Assembly (NCBI GenBank): GCA_041744755.1
Contig: JBGTKC010000119.1
Coordinates: 1 to 64,000, forward strand
Direction of reading: 5' to 3'
Origin: CALDTK01 sp041744755
Lineage (GTDB): Bacteria > Bacteroidota > Bacteroidia > Chitinophagales > Saprospiraceae
DNA length: 64,000 bases
Below are positions 8,109-16,229 of the stretch, piece after piece; the first letter of the stretch is position 1, and every line of letters starts with the position of its first letter. The position numbers and the translations under genes were made by a program. A model generated the notes under the pieces. That model was not told where the DNA came from. It worked only from the letters and a program-made list of their open reading frames with translations, and searched no databases.

Positions 8109-9182
8109 ATGAGAGGCGCCATTACCAACCCCCAGAGCCGCTTCGACGCCCTGCGTGAGACCTACGTCCCAGAGCTCGAGGATCGGGTTTTGGCGGAAGC
8201 CGAGGACCTCCGCGACGACAAGACCCAGTACGTCCTCACACACCCGAAGACGATCCTCAACCGCATTCTCTCCCCGGACGTCCGCGGAGAGTGGGGCCTC
8301 AACCCGTACCAGGGCTGCGAGCACGGCTGCGTGTACTGCTTCGCGCGCAACACGCACAACTACTGGGGCTACTCCGCCGGACAGGACTTCGAGCGCGTCA
8401 TCCTCGTCAAGCGCAACACCGTGGCCCTCCTCGATGAGGCCCTGTCTAAGCCTAGCTGGCGGGCGTCCCCGCTGATGGTGAGCGGCAATACGGACTGCTA
8501 CCAGCCGATCGAACGCGTCGAGGGCCTCACGCGAGGTGTGCTCGAATTGTGCTGGCGCTACCGCCACCCCATTGGCCTTATTACCAAGAACAAGCTCATC
8601 CTCCGGGACCTCGACCTGCTTCGCCAACTCGCGGCGCACGACCTCGTCCACGTCGCCGTCTCGATCACGAGCCTCGACGAAAGCTTGCGCCGCACGATGG
8701 AGCCTCGCACGGCCACTGCAGCACAGCGTCTCGAGGTCGTCCGCCAGCTCTCCGCCGCCGGGGTCCCTGTCCGCGTCATGATCGCGCCCATTGTCCCGGG
8801 CCTCACCGACCATGAGATCATCGACATCGCGGCCGCCGCCGCGGAGGCCGGCGCGCGGGCCATCAACTACACCATCGTGCGCCTCAACGGCGACATCGGC
8901 GAGATCTTCGGTGACTGGGCCCGCGAGCACTACCCCGACCGCGCCGAGCGCATCCTCGCCCGCATCCGCGACTGTCACGACGGCAAGCTCAACGACAGCA
9001 AGTTCGGCAGGCGGCAGAAGGGCGCGGGGGTTTACGCGGAGTCCATCGCGCAACGGGTCAAGATCGCCCGACTGAAGTTTTTTCCGAATACGGTAGCCAC
9101 GGCGAAGTCGCTGGACGACCTACCGCCATACAACACGGCCCTCTTCGAGCGGTATCGCCCGGGCCAGCAACGACTCTTCTGA
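8109..9182 (+). CDS. Radical SAM protein, PA0069 / spore-photoproduct-lyase-like
   Basis: 357 residues with the radical SAM cluster motif CxxxCxxC in YQGCEHGCVYCFAR at about residue 75. The sequence NPYQGCEHGC, the HNYWGYSAGQDFE segment and the DCYQP region match the PA0069-like proteins related to spore photoproduct lyase (SplB). Members bind a [4Fe-4S] cluster and S-adenosylmethionine; the substrate of this subgroup is not established to my knowledge. A DNA-repair role would fit two translesion polymerases nearby but is not shown. A near-copy of the dispersed 14-mer (8187-8200) encodes part of DRVLAEAED. Confidence 0.88.
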   Translation: MRGAITNPQSRFDALRETYVPELEDRVLAEAEDLRDDKTQYVLTHPKTILNRILSPDVRGEWGLNPYQGCEHGCVYCFARNTHNYWGYSAGQDFERVILVKRNTVALLDEALSKPSWRASPLMVSGNTDCYQPIERVEGLTRGVLELCWRYRHPIGLITKNKLILRDLDLLRQLAAHDLVHVAVSITSLDESLRRTMEPRTATAAQRLEVVRQLSAAGVPVRVMIAPIVPGLTDHEIIDIAAAAAEAGARAINYTIVRLNGDIGEIFGDWAREHYPDRAERILARIRDCHDGKLNDSKFGRRQKGAGVYAESIAQRVKIARLKFFPNTVATAKSLDDLPPYNTALFERYRPGQQRLF

Positions 9183-9232
9183 GGGAGCGTCGGGATTCGA
9201 GCGTCCGCGCGCCGGCGTCCATCTTTGCCACC

Positions 9233-9664
9233 GTGGTGAAGGATCCCGAACAGTTGCGCGACGCCGCGGTCGGCACACTCGTCATCGAGAGCGGTCGCTA
9301 CATCGAAGCCCTCGCGAAGAAGATCGTGACGGCTGGGACCGGTCCCGACGGCAAGCCCCTCATGCTCGGGGAGCGGATGCGCGAGCTCAAAGACCGCCTC
9401 GACGAACCAACCTGGCAGGCCTACCGCGCGTGGTCGGCTGAGCGCAACGCCTACGTCCACGCCGAGCGATCTGACTTGACGGACCGCGAGCGCTTCTTCG
9501 AAGACTTCGCGGCCGTGGCCGCGGGACTCGGTAGACTCCAGAAACGGAGGCGCAAGCGGGGAGCGAAGGCAGGGGCTACCCCGCAGACCGCCGCCGCTGG
9601 GCGCTACGTGGCACTAGCCGCGGCGATCGTGGCGCTGGTCGCGAGCTATTACGCGGCATGTTGA
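9233..9664 (+). CDS. Small HEPN-like protein with C-terminal membrane anchor
   Basis: 143 residues from a GTG at 9233 (a second GTG follows directly). The helical N-terminal part ends in R71-NAYV-H76, an Rx4H pair of the kind that forms the active site of HEPN ribonucleases, in the familiar context ERNAYVHAE. A basic linker (RRRKRG) and one hydrophobic helix (about 122-140) follow. HEPN membership is inferred from this motif alone. A CATCTTTG box (9220-9227) lies five bases before the start. The last 16 bases overlap the convergent kinase gene. Confidence 0.55.
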   Translation: MVKDPEQLRDAAVGTLVIESGRYIEALAKKIVTAGTGPDGKPLMLGERMRELKDRLDEPTWQAYRAWSAERNAYVHAERSDLTDRERFFEDFAAVAAGLGRLQKRRRKRGAKAGATPQTAAAGRYVALAAAIVALVASYYAAC

Positions 9665-11781
9665 GCGGGGAGCGCCATCAGTTGGCGGCCCTTCCCAACG
9701 TGCTTGGGGAGATCAACGACGAAGGTCGCGCCAGCGCCCTCGGCGGATTCCACGCGGATGTCACCCCCGAGCCGCAGGATGATCTTGCGGCACGCCGCGA
9801 GCCCGACGCCTGTCCCGGAGTACATGTCACTGGTGTGGAGGCGGCGGAAGACCTCAAAGATGCGGTCGTGGTACTCGGGCGCGATCCCGATCCCGTTGTC
9901 GGCTACCGAGATGCGGACGCGGTCCCCCATATCGATGGTCACCACCCTGACGAGCGGTCGGATCGCCTGGTTGTACTTCATCCCGTTGACGATCAGGTTA
10001 CCGAGCAACTGGTCTAGGGTGCCTTTCGGCAAAACGAGTGACGCGTCCCCGACCACCTGGAGTTCGGCATCGCGCTCCTCGATCTCGGACTGGAGGCTCG
10101 CCCGGACGCGATCGAGGGCATCGACGACCTTGATTTCCTCGGCCAGCAGCTCGAAGTCGGCGTGGAGGCGACTGTACTCGAGCACGTCGGTGATGAGTTC
10201 GTTCATGTGGCGGGCGTTCCCGATGGCGATGTCGAGGTACTCCTCGACGATCGCGAGGGAGTCCGCGGGCAGGCGTCGGCGGATGAGGCCGAGGAAGCTG
10301 GTCACGTTGCGCAGGGGGGTCTTCAGGTCGTGGCTCGCGATGTAGGCGAAGCGCTCGAGCTCGGCGTTGGACTCGCTGAGTTTGAGGGTTTGGGCCTCGA
10401 GGGACTTGCCGCGCTCGCGGAGCTCGTGCGTCTGGATGTTGACCTCCTGCTGGAGCTGGGTGGCCAGTGCGGACCGCATCCGCGAGCGCGAGATCACGAA
10501 GGCGAGCGCAAGGGCGAGGAGGAGGCCGGCGCCGATGAGGGCGACGCGCTCGAGCGTGCGCTGCGTCTGGACGGCCTCCGCGAGGGCGCGCTCGCTCGCC
10601 GAGGCGATCAGCTCGCGCGCGTGGCGATCGCGCTCGTACTTCGCCACCTTCATATCAACGTCCTGGCGGAGGCGGTCCTCGCGGAGGGAGTCCTTGAGCC
10701 TGAATCCCCGCGTCTTCGCGTCGTAGGCCGCCTCGAATTCACCCATTTTGGCGTAAGCCGTACCGAGGGAGTCCAACACTTCCGCAATGAGGTAGGCCTC
10801 CTGCGAGTCGCGGAACAACAGATCGGCCTGGAGGTAGTGCTTCTGGGCGCGGGCGTAGCGCCGGAGGCTCATGTTGAGATTGCCGAGCGCATACTCGGCG
10901 CGGGCCCGACTCGCGAGCGAGCCCGTGGCAGTCGCGTGGTCGTTGGCGCGGGTCGCGTAGATCAGGGCGGAGTCTACCTGTCCATTAGCCATGAGGGCCT
11001 CGGCGTAGTTGAGCGCAAGGTTGAGGGTCGCCTCGTCGGTGATGGCGGGCTTGATGCTGAGCCCGAGGCGCGCGAAATGCAGGGCGCTATCCACGCGCCC
11101 CATCTTTAAGTATGTGGTGCTCGCCCCGTCGAAGGCCTCAAGGGCGAGGTCCGCAATCCCGAGCGCCACGTAGAGCTTGGCAGCGCGCGCGACGTGGGAG
11201 GCGGAGTTCGCTAGATTCTCGGTGTAAAAATTGCAGTACGCCACGGCGTAGTGGCACTCGGCACGCGTGAAGTCGTGGACCTCGGAGGCTGGCAACGCAA
11301 GGATCGCGAGGAGCTCTTGCTCCCCGGCTATCATATTACCGCCGAAGGCCTCGATGCGCGCGAAAGCGCAACGGAGATGGTTGCGTTCCATACTAGTGAG
11401 CCTACCGAGCGGCACTTGGCGACTGAGCCGCGCGAGCGCCTCGTCGCCCTCGTGCTGCGTCGGAAGATGCTTGGCCGTCTTGTACACCTTGCGGAGCAGT
11501 GTTAGGACGGGCGGAAGCTCGCCCTCTTTGGCGTACGCGTTGATTAGCGCGGTGTACGCCTCGATACGCTCCTGTATAGTCGGTAGGCCATCGATGCGCT
11601 CGCTCTCGCTTCGGACGGCCTCCGTTTGCTCCGCCGTACTCACGAATGGCCCCTCGTGTCCACCGGCGTACAGGTGGAATTGTACGGAGAGCAAAAGCAC
11701 AACCGCGAGCCAGGATCGTACCCGCGACACGGACCGCTCGAAGTGCCTCTGTGGGCGTGGGCACTTAATCTGGAAGAGCAT
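9649..11781 (-). CDS. TPR-containing sensor histidine kinase
   Basis: 710 residues. A signal peptide (LAVVLLLSVQFHLYAG) leads into about 350 residues of helical, TPR-like repeats that would be periplasmic. One membrane helix follows (IGAGLLLALALAFVISRS, about 413-435), then a coiled-coil linker and the kinase core. H484 in ASHDLKTPLRN is the phosphate acceptor; the N box reads NLIVNGMKYN, G1 is DNGIGIA and G2 is GTGVGLA. This architecture is common in Bacteroidota. No response regulator is adjacent, so the partner is unknown. It is transcribed after dnaE2 on the same strand with a 67-base gap. Confidence 0.88.
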   Translation of the reverse strand: MLFQIKCPRPQRHFERSVSRVRSWLAVVLLLSVQFHLYAGGHEGPFVSTAEQTEAVRSESERIDGLPTIQERIEAYTALINAYAKEGELPPVLTLLRKVYKTAKHLPTQHEGDEALARLSRQVPLGRLTSMERNHLRCAFARIEAFGGNMIAGEQELLAILALPASEVHDFTRAECHYAVAYCNFYTENLANSASHVARAAKLYVALGIADLALEAFDGASTTYLKMGRVDSALHFARLGLSIKPAITDEATLNLALNYAEALMANGQVDSALIYATRANDHATATGSLASRARAEYALGNLNMSLRRYARAQKHYLQADLLFRDSQEAYLIAEVLDSLGTAYAKMGEFEAAYDAKTRGFRLKDSLREDRLRQDVDMKVAKYERDRHARELIASASERALAEAVQTQRTLERVALIGAGLLLALALAFVISRSRMRSALATQLQQEVNIQTHELRERGKSLEAQTLKLSESNAELERFAYIASHDLKTPLRNVTSFLGLIRRRLPADSLAIVEEYLDIAIGNARHMNELITDVLEYSRLHADFELLAEEIKVVDALDRVRASLQSEIEERDAELQVVGDASLVLPKGTLDQLLGNLIVNGMKYNQAIRPLVRVVTIDMGDRVRISVADNGIGIAPEYHDRIFEVFRRLHTSDMYSGTGVGLAACRKIILRLGGDIRVESAEGAGATFVVDLPKHVGKGRQLMALPAQHAA

Positions 11782-11848
11782 ACGCCCAAATCACTACAAA
11801 GCCCGCGCCAATGGAGGTTTCCGGCCGGTTGCTCCCGGACAACGCCCA

Positions 11849-14809
11849 TTAATACCGCACATCCGACACGTAAGGGAGCCGAAACAACCGCTCGGCGTCT
11901 AGGGTGAGGAATCCGAAGTCCTCCGAGACGAAGCCAGTGATGAGGTAGATGCCCCCGGCCTGCAGGTCGCCGTGGCGCCACTTGCCTGGGAAGTGCGTCG
12001 TGTCGAAGTAGTCGCCGTTGGCGTCGAGCCAGGTCCCGAAAGCCATCGCCTTGCCTTGACGCGTCCGCAAATCCTTGCGGGTCACGAAGTAGCCCAGCAC
12101 CTGCACCTCACGCTTTTTAAAGCGCCCGAAGTCCCGCACGCCCAGCGTCCCGCCCGGCACCTCGGCCAGCATCTCGAACGGCGAGCACAGCGGGAAGCCC
12201 AGCAACTCGATCTCGTCGAAAGCCTGGTCGAAGCGCCCCTCCTGAAGCGTCGGCAACTCGAAATTCTCGTCGTAGGCCTCGGCGAAGAGCGCCCCCGTGG
12301 CCCCGTGGCCACCGATGCGCTTGCGCTGGCTCGGCGCCGCCAGGGCGGCGTTGCGCTCCCACATCAGCTCCGGTTTGGTAGATCCCGTAAATCGTAGCGC
12401 CCCGATGCGGATCAGGAGCACCAACTGCTCCGAACTCACCTCCGTGCGGCGCACAAAGTCTCCGAGATCGCGGTAGACCCCGCCCCGCCCCCGCTCGCGG
12501 ACGATGCGGTGCGCCACACGATGCTCCAGACCCTGTAAGTGTACGAAGCCCAAATACACATCCGTGCCTGTGATGGTCGTCAGGTACAGCGAGCGATTGA
12601 CGCACGGCGGGTGAATGCTCGCCCCCTGAAGCCGCGCCTCGTGGACGTAAAACTCCGTCCGGTAAAAGCCCCCGAAGTTATTGATCACCCCGACCATAAA
12701 CTCCAGCGGGTAGTACACCTTGAGGTACAGACTCTGAAAACTCTCCACCGCGAAGCTCGCCGAGTGCGCCTTACAGAAGGAGTAGCCCGCGAAGGATTCG
12801 ATCTGCCGCCAGACCTCTGCACTAACCGCGGCATTATGCCCCTTGGCCGCGCAGCCCGCAAAGTAGCGCTCCTGCAGCTCCGTGAACTTGTCCGAGCGGT
12901 GCTTCTTGCCGGACATGATGCGCCGCAGCACGTCGCACTCGTCCATCGGCAGACCCGAGAAGTGGTGCGCGATCTTCATCACGTCCTCCTGGTAGACCAT
13001 CACCCCGAAGGTCTCGCCGAGGTGCTCCTCGAAGACCGGGTGTAGATACTTGATGTTGGCCCGGTCGTGGAAGCGCTCGATGTACTCGCGCATCATACCC
13101 GACTGCGCCACGCCCGGACGGATGATCGAACTGGCGGCCACCAAGTGCACGTAATCATCGCAGGCCAGCTTCGACAACAGCCCGCGCATGGCGGGACTCT
13201 CCACGTAAAAGCAGCCGATGGCCCGGCCGCTCTTGAGTTGCGCCCTCACTTGCGGATCGGCCTTGATCGGGGCGATGTTGTGGATGTCGACGTGGCGCCC
13301 CTGGTTGTCGCGCACCAGCTGCACGGCGTCCTTGATGTGGCCGAGCCCGCGCTGCGAGAGGATGTCGTACTTGTGGAATCCCCAGTCCTCGGCCGTGTAC
13401 ATGTCGATGTGCACGATCGGAAAGCCCTTCGGCATCAGCTGCAGGGCCGTGTGGTAGCGCAATGGCCGCAGCGAGATGAGAATACCGCCGGCGTGAATGG
13501 ACAGGTAGTTCGGGAAGTTGGCGATCTTACGGCCGTGCCGGCGCACGATCGGCGCCAATTCGTGGTGACCGCCTTGCTCGTCGGGCGTATTGACGATCAG
13601 GTCGATCTCGTTTTTTGGAAGACCGAACACCTTGCCGAGCTCGCGCACCACCGAGGCGTACTTGAAGGTCACCGTCGTGGCCATCATCGCGGTGTACTCC
13701 GGGCCGTGGCGTTTGAAGATGTAGTCGATCACGTCGTCGCGCTCGTCCCACGAAAAGTCAATGTCGAAGTCAGGTGGACTGGAACGGTGCGGGTTGATGA
13801 ATCGCTCGAAGTAGAGGTCGAGCTCCAGCGGGTCCACATCCGAGATGTACATGCAGTAGGCCACGATCGAGTTAGCCCCCGAGCCGCGCCCGACGTGGTG
13901 GTACCCGACCGAGCGCGCGTAGCGGATGATGTCCCAGGTGACGAGGAAGTAGCAGCAGAATCCCTGCTGCAGGATGACGGCCAGTTCGCGCTCCAGGCGC
14001 TCGTGCGCGAGCCGGTGCTCGGCTCCGAAGCGCTGGCGGCACCCGGACTCGGCGAGTTTGCGGACTAGCGCATAATCGCCGGCCTCGGTCTCGGTGAAGG
14101 TCTGCTTGTTGAGGAGTTTTCCGCCCTCGTCGAAGTCGAAACCGCAGTCCGCAATCAGGGCCGCGGCCTGTGTCAGTAAGTAGGGGTGCGTGTCGTAGCG
14201 CTCGGCGAGCTCGGCTGGCGTAAAGAGACTTTCGTCAAAACGCGCCATCTGTTTTGGCGAAAGCTGACTCAGGACGGTATTGTGGTGCACGGCCCGCAGC
14301 AATCTATGCGTCGTGTAGGCCTCGTCGTCGTCGGCCGTGAAGGGGCTCCACGCCACGAGCTTGTGCGGGTACTCGGCCACGGGACTGCGGAAGAGGCGAT
14401 TGACGTGTTCGGCGCGGATGCCGAGGTATTCGCTTTCGCCAAAACTTTCGATCGGCTTGACGAGCCGCGGGTAGACCACGATGCAGTGCCCGAACTCCGG
14501 CGCCTGATTCGGCAGGTCGCGTCCGGCCAGCGAGCAGTCCGTAAGCAAACCGCAGAGCTCCGCCCAGCCCTCCTGGTCGCGCGCGATCCCGAGGAAGAGC
14601 AGGTCGTCCCCGTTGCGGAACTCGACCCCGTACACGGGATTGATGTGACGTTTGCGACACGCCTTCCAGAACGGGTACGCCGCCGCCGTCGAGTTGACGT
14701 CCGCGAGGACGAGCGTATCGTGCCCGCGCGCCACGGCGAGGTGCACGAGCTGCTCCGGGGAGAGGGTCCCGTAACGCAGGGAGTAGTAGGTGTGGCAGTT
14801 GAGGAGCAT
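11849..14809 (-). CDS. dnaE2: Short DnaE-type DNA polymerase III alpha subunit (DnaE2/ImuC-like)
   Basis: 986 residues, about 180 fewer than replicative DnaE. The C-family catalytic aspartates are present: D347 and D349 in PPDFDIDF, and the third in the KYDIL segment. The N-terminal PHP domain begins NCHTYYSLRYG; the usual second histidine of the HxHS motif is replaced, so its metal centre is probably altered. Helix-hairpin-helix and OB-fold regions (YFVTRKDLRTRQGKAMAFG) follow. The size and the SOS-like word before the gene indicate the error-prone, non-replicative type. Two exact copies of the dispersed 14-mer fall in the coding sequence, in different frames. Confidence 0.88.
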   Translation of the reverse strand: MLLNCHTYYSLRYGTLSPEQLVHLAVARGHDTLVLADVNSTAAAYPFWKACRKRHINPVYGVEFRNGDDLLFLGIARDQEGWAELCGLLTDCSLAGRDLPNQAPEFGHCIVVYPRLVKPIESFGESEYLGIRAEHVNRLFRSPVAEYPHKLVAWSPFTADDDEAYTTHRLLRAVHHNTVLSQLSPKQMARFDESLFTPAELAERYDTHPYLLTQAAALIADCGFDFDEGGKLLNKQTFTETEAGDYALVRKLAESGCRQRFGAEHRLAHERLERELAVILQQGFCCYFLVTWDIIRYARSVGYHHVGRGSGANSIVAYCMYISDVDPLELDLYFERFINPHRSSPPDFDIDFSWDERDDVIDYIFKRHGPEYTAMMATTVTFKYASVVRELGKVFGLPKNEIDLIVNTPDEQGGHHELAPIVRRHGRKIANFPNYLSIHAGGILISLRPLRYHTALQLMPKGFPIVHIDMYTAEDWGFHKYDILSQRGLGHIKDAVQLVRDNQGRHVDIHNIAPIKADPQVRAQLKSGRAIGCFYVESPAMRGLLSKLACDDYVHLVAASSIIRPGVAQSGMMREYIERFHDRANIKYLHPVFEEHLGETFGVMVYQEDVMKIAHHFSGLPMDECDVLRRIMSGKKHRSDKFTELQERYFAGCAAKGHNAAVSAEVWRQIESFAGYSFCKAHSASFAVESFQSLYLKVYYPLEFMVGVINNFGGFYRTEFYVHEARLQGASIHPPCVNRSLYLTTITGTDVYLGFVHLQGLEHRVAHRIVRERGRGGVYRDLGDFVRRTEVSSEQLVLLIRIGALRFTGSTKPELMWERNAALAAPSQRKRIGGHGATGALFAEAYDENFELPTLQEGRFDQAFDEIELLGFPLCSPFEMLAEVPGGTLGVRDFGRFKKREVQVLGYFVTRKDLRTRQGKAMAFGTWLDANGDYFDTTHFPGKWRHGDLQAGGIYLITGFVSEDFGFLTLDAERLFRLPYVSDVRY
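14251..14264 (+). repeat. Dispersed 14-mer, exact copy 3
   Basis: GTTTTGGCGAAAGC within dnaE2, where the antisense word encodes LSPKQ. It is paired with an imperfect inverted copy at 14228-14241. Confidence 0.9.
14432..14445 (-). repeat. Dispersed 14-mer, exact copy 4
   Basis: GCTTTCGCCAAAAC on the plus strand within dnaE2, encoding FGES in the gene's sense. Confidence 0.9.
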
Positions 14810-14863
14810 GCGGGTATGGGGGCAGCACCTCGATTCTCTGATCGTGCAAGCTTACGCCAAAAC

Positions 14864-14880
14864 AACACAAAATGTTTTTT
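14864..14880 (-). promoter_or_regulatory. SOS-like word before dnaE2
   Basis: Read in the direction of dnaE2, ACATTTTGTGTT stands about 55 bases before the ATG. It shares TTTGTGTT with the dinB palindrome and ACATTTTGT with the sequence at 51849-51857. A variant 14-mer (14850-14863) abuts it. Confidence 0.4.
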
Positions 14881-15729
14881 AAACCCTCCTCACTAGTACC
14901 TTTCCCCAACCGTCGGTTATCCACATCCACATCCGTCCGTCATTGAGCCAAGTCCGTTAGGAGTTCCGAGCCGAGGGCGTCCTCGCGGGATGCCGGCCAA
15001 GAGGACGTCGATCCTCCCTATCCACACGGGCACTGAGGGTAGGGTGCTACGGCTCCGTACACTGGATTTAGTGAATGAGATAAGGCGCGATAGCCGCTGG
15101 AACCGTCGACAATGGTCCGGGTGAAGCCGGACGAGGCACGTAGGGATCCGTCGTCGGCGCGGACCATGTCGAACGAGATTTTAATCACGCCAAAGGACCC
15201 CGCTCGCGGCACTACACTCTAACGCGTGACCGATGTCAAATCCACCTCCGGCGGGATCGGTGATTGAGGATCGTCGGAGACCCGGAGCGAAGATGCTCAT
15301 GTCCCCGTCGGAGGACGGTTAGCGGCCTTCGGGGCCATGGCTTCCGGTGCGAGAACGCTCGTCCTTACAGCCGAAGCTAGGATGCACAAAGTGTGACGGA
15401 GAGTGCGCGACCCTACGGCCGTAACGAAGATTCCGCATAGCGCGACGGCAGCGGGATGTGGTATTTTTGAGTATGGGTGGGGGCGAAATTTCGAAGAAAT
15501 AATCGACGGATCGGTAAAAATCCACAGGCATGATACCGAAGTATCGTTTGCGGGAGGGCTCAACCGCCTATCGAACCTTTATCCAACAGCAGGCCTTACT
15601 AATTATATACACAGTCCGCTACTCGCACGCCAATACGTAAGTGGGTGTCTTCTTGACGAGTGCGCCTACCAGCTCCCAAAGGAATAGCTTTGCGTCTCGA
15701 AATACGTTCACTCTCCAAAACCACTTCTC
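14881..15729. other. Gene-poor spacer
   Basis: No supported gene in about 850 bases. A 64-codon minus frame (15018-15212) uses GC-rich codons and could be a decayed fragment, but it resembles nothing I know and lacks a clear start signal. ATGGTCCG near 15112 is exactly complemented by CGGACCAT near 15164. Local composition is less GC-rich than the neighbouring genes, especially from 15450 to 15730. Confidence 0.4.
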
Positions 15730-16038
15730 GTGATTAAGAAACAATTCCTCAAAGCACGCCCGGTCTGCAAGGCCACTTTTTGCGTTCCCGTAGCCGAAGT
15801 CCACGGCAAGCAAATCGGCATCGTCGGCGAATTCAACAACTGGGACACCGACGCCCCAATCAACATGGCCAAGAAGAAGGACGGCACCTTCAGTGCGACC
15901 GTCGAGTTGCCCATCGGCAAGAATGTCGAATTCCGCTACCTGGTGGACGGCCAGCGGTGGCTCAACGACACCGAGGCCGACGGCAACGTTATGACGCCTT
16001 TCGGCAGCGAGAACTCCGTCGTCAACACCGAGGTCTAA
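15730..16038 (+). CDS. Stand-alone CBM48 / glycogen-binding domain protein
   Basis: 102 residues that consist of a single beta-sandwich of the isoamylase-N/AMPK glycogen-binding type. The segments VCKATFCVPV, IGIVGEFNNWD, KKKDGTFSATVELP and VEFRYLVDG are typical. There is no catalytic domain. The start is a GTG. The next gene is glycogen branching enzyme, so a role in binding alpha-glucan or modulating GlgB is plausible but inferred. A strong hairpin follows, so the two genes are probably separate transcripts. Confidence 0.8.
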   Translation: MIKKQFLKARPVCKATFCVPVAEVHGKQIGIVGEFNNWDTDAPINMAKKKDGTFSATVELPIGKNVEFRYLVDGQRWLNDTEADGNVMTPFGSENSVVNTEV

Positions 16039-16095
16039 GGCAGCGCCGCCGAAGGAGATCCCTGCCGCCGCCAAGGCGCCACAGGCCTCGCCCGG

Positions 16096-16125
16096 GCCCT
16101 CCTCCGCACTTATGCGGGGGAGGGC
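16096..16125 (+). terminator. Strong hairpin after the CBM48 gene
   Basis: A 13-bp stem (one G-T pair) with a CTTA loop. It is followed by a T-rich stretch that runs into an exact copy of the 14-mer. Confidence 0.75.
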
Positions 16126-16131
16126 TTGTTG

Positions 16132-16145
16132 GTTTTGGCGAAAGC
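16132..16145 (+). repeat. Dispersed 14-mer, exact copy 5
   Basis: GTTTTGGCGAAAGC, intergenic, just after the hairpin; its TTTT supplies part of the terminator tail. Confidence 0.9.
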
Positions 16146-16229
16146 CGACCGATGCTTGAACGGCGCCCCGACCGAGTCCGCGCACCTCCGCGTCACTACC
16201 TTACCCTTTTCCCAAGACACCCCCCACCT

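Noticed and set aside
13067..14068. 333-codon plus frame within dnaE2, and similar antisense frames over clpC, dinB, the radical SAM gene and the TPR kinase
   Set aside because: All mirror well-identified genes on the other strand and have low-complexity, family-less translations.
5493..14809. dinB and dnaE2 as a classic imuA-imuB-dnaE2 cassette
   Set aside because: They are 5 kb apart on opposite strands, dinB keeps full catalytic residues (ImuB does not), and no imuA is present.
15018..15563. Two minus-strand frames of 64 and 88 codons in the gene-poor spacer
   Set aside because: No start signal, no recognisable family and no partner gene. Possibly remnants, but not supportable as genes.
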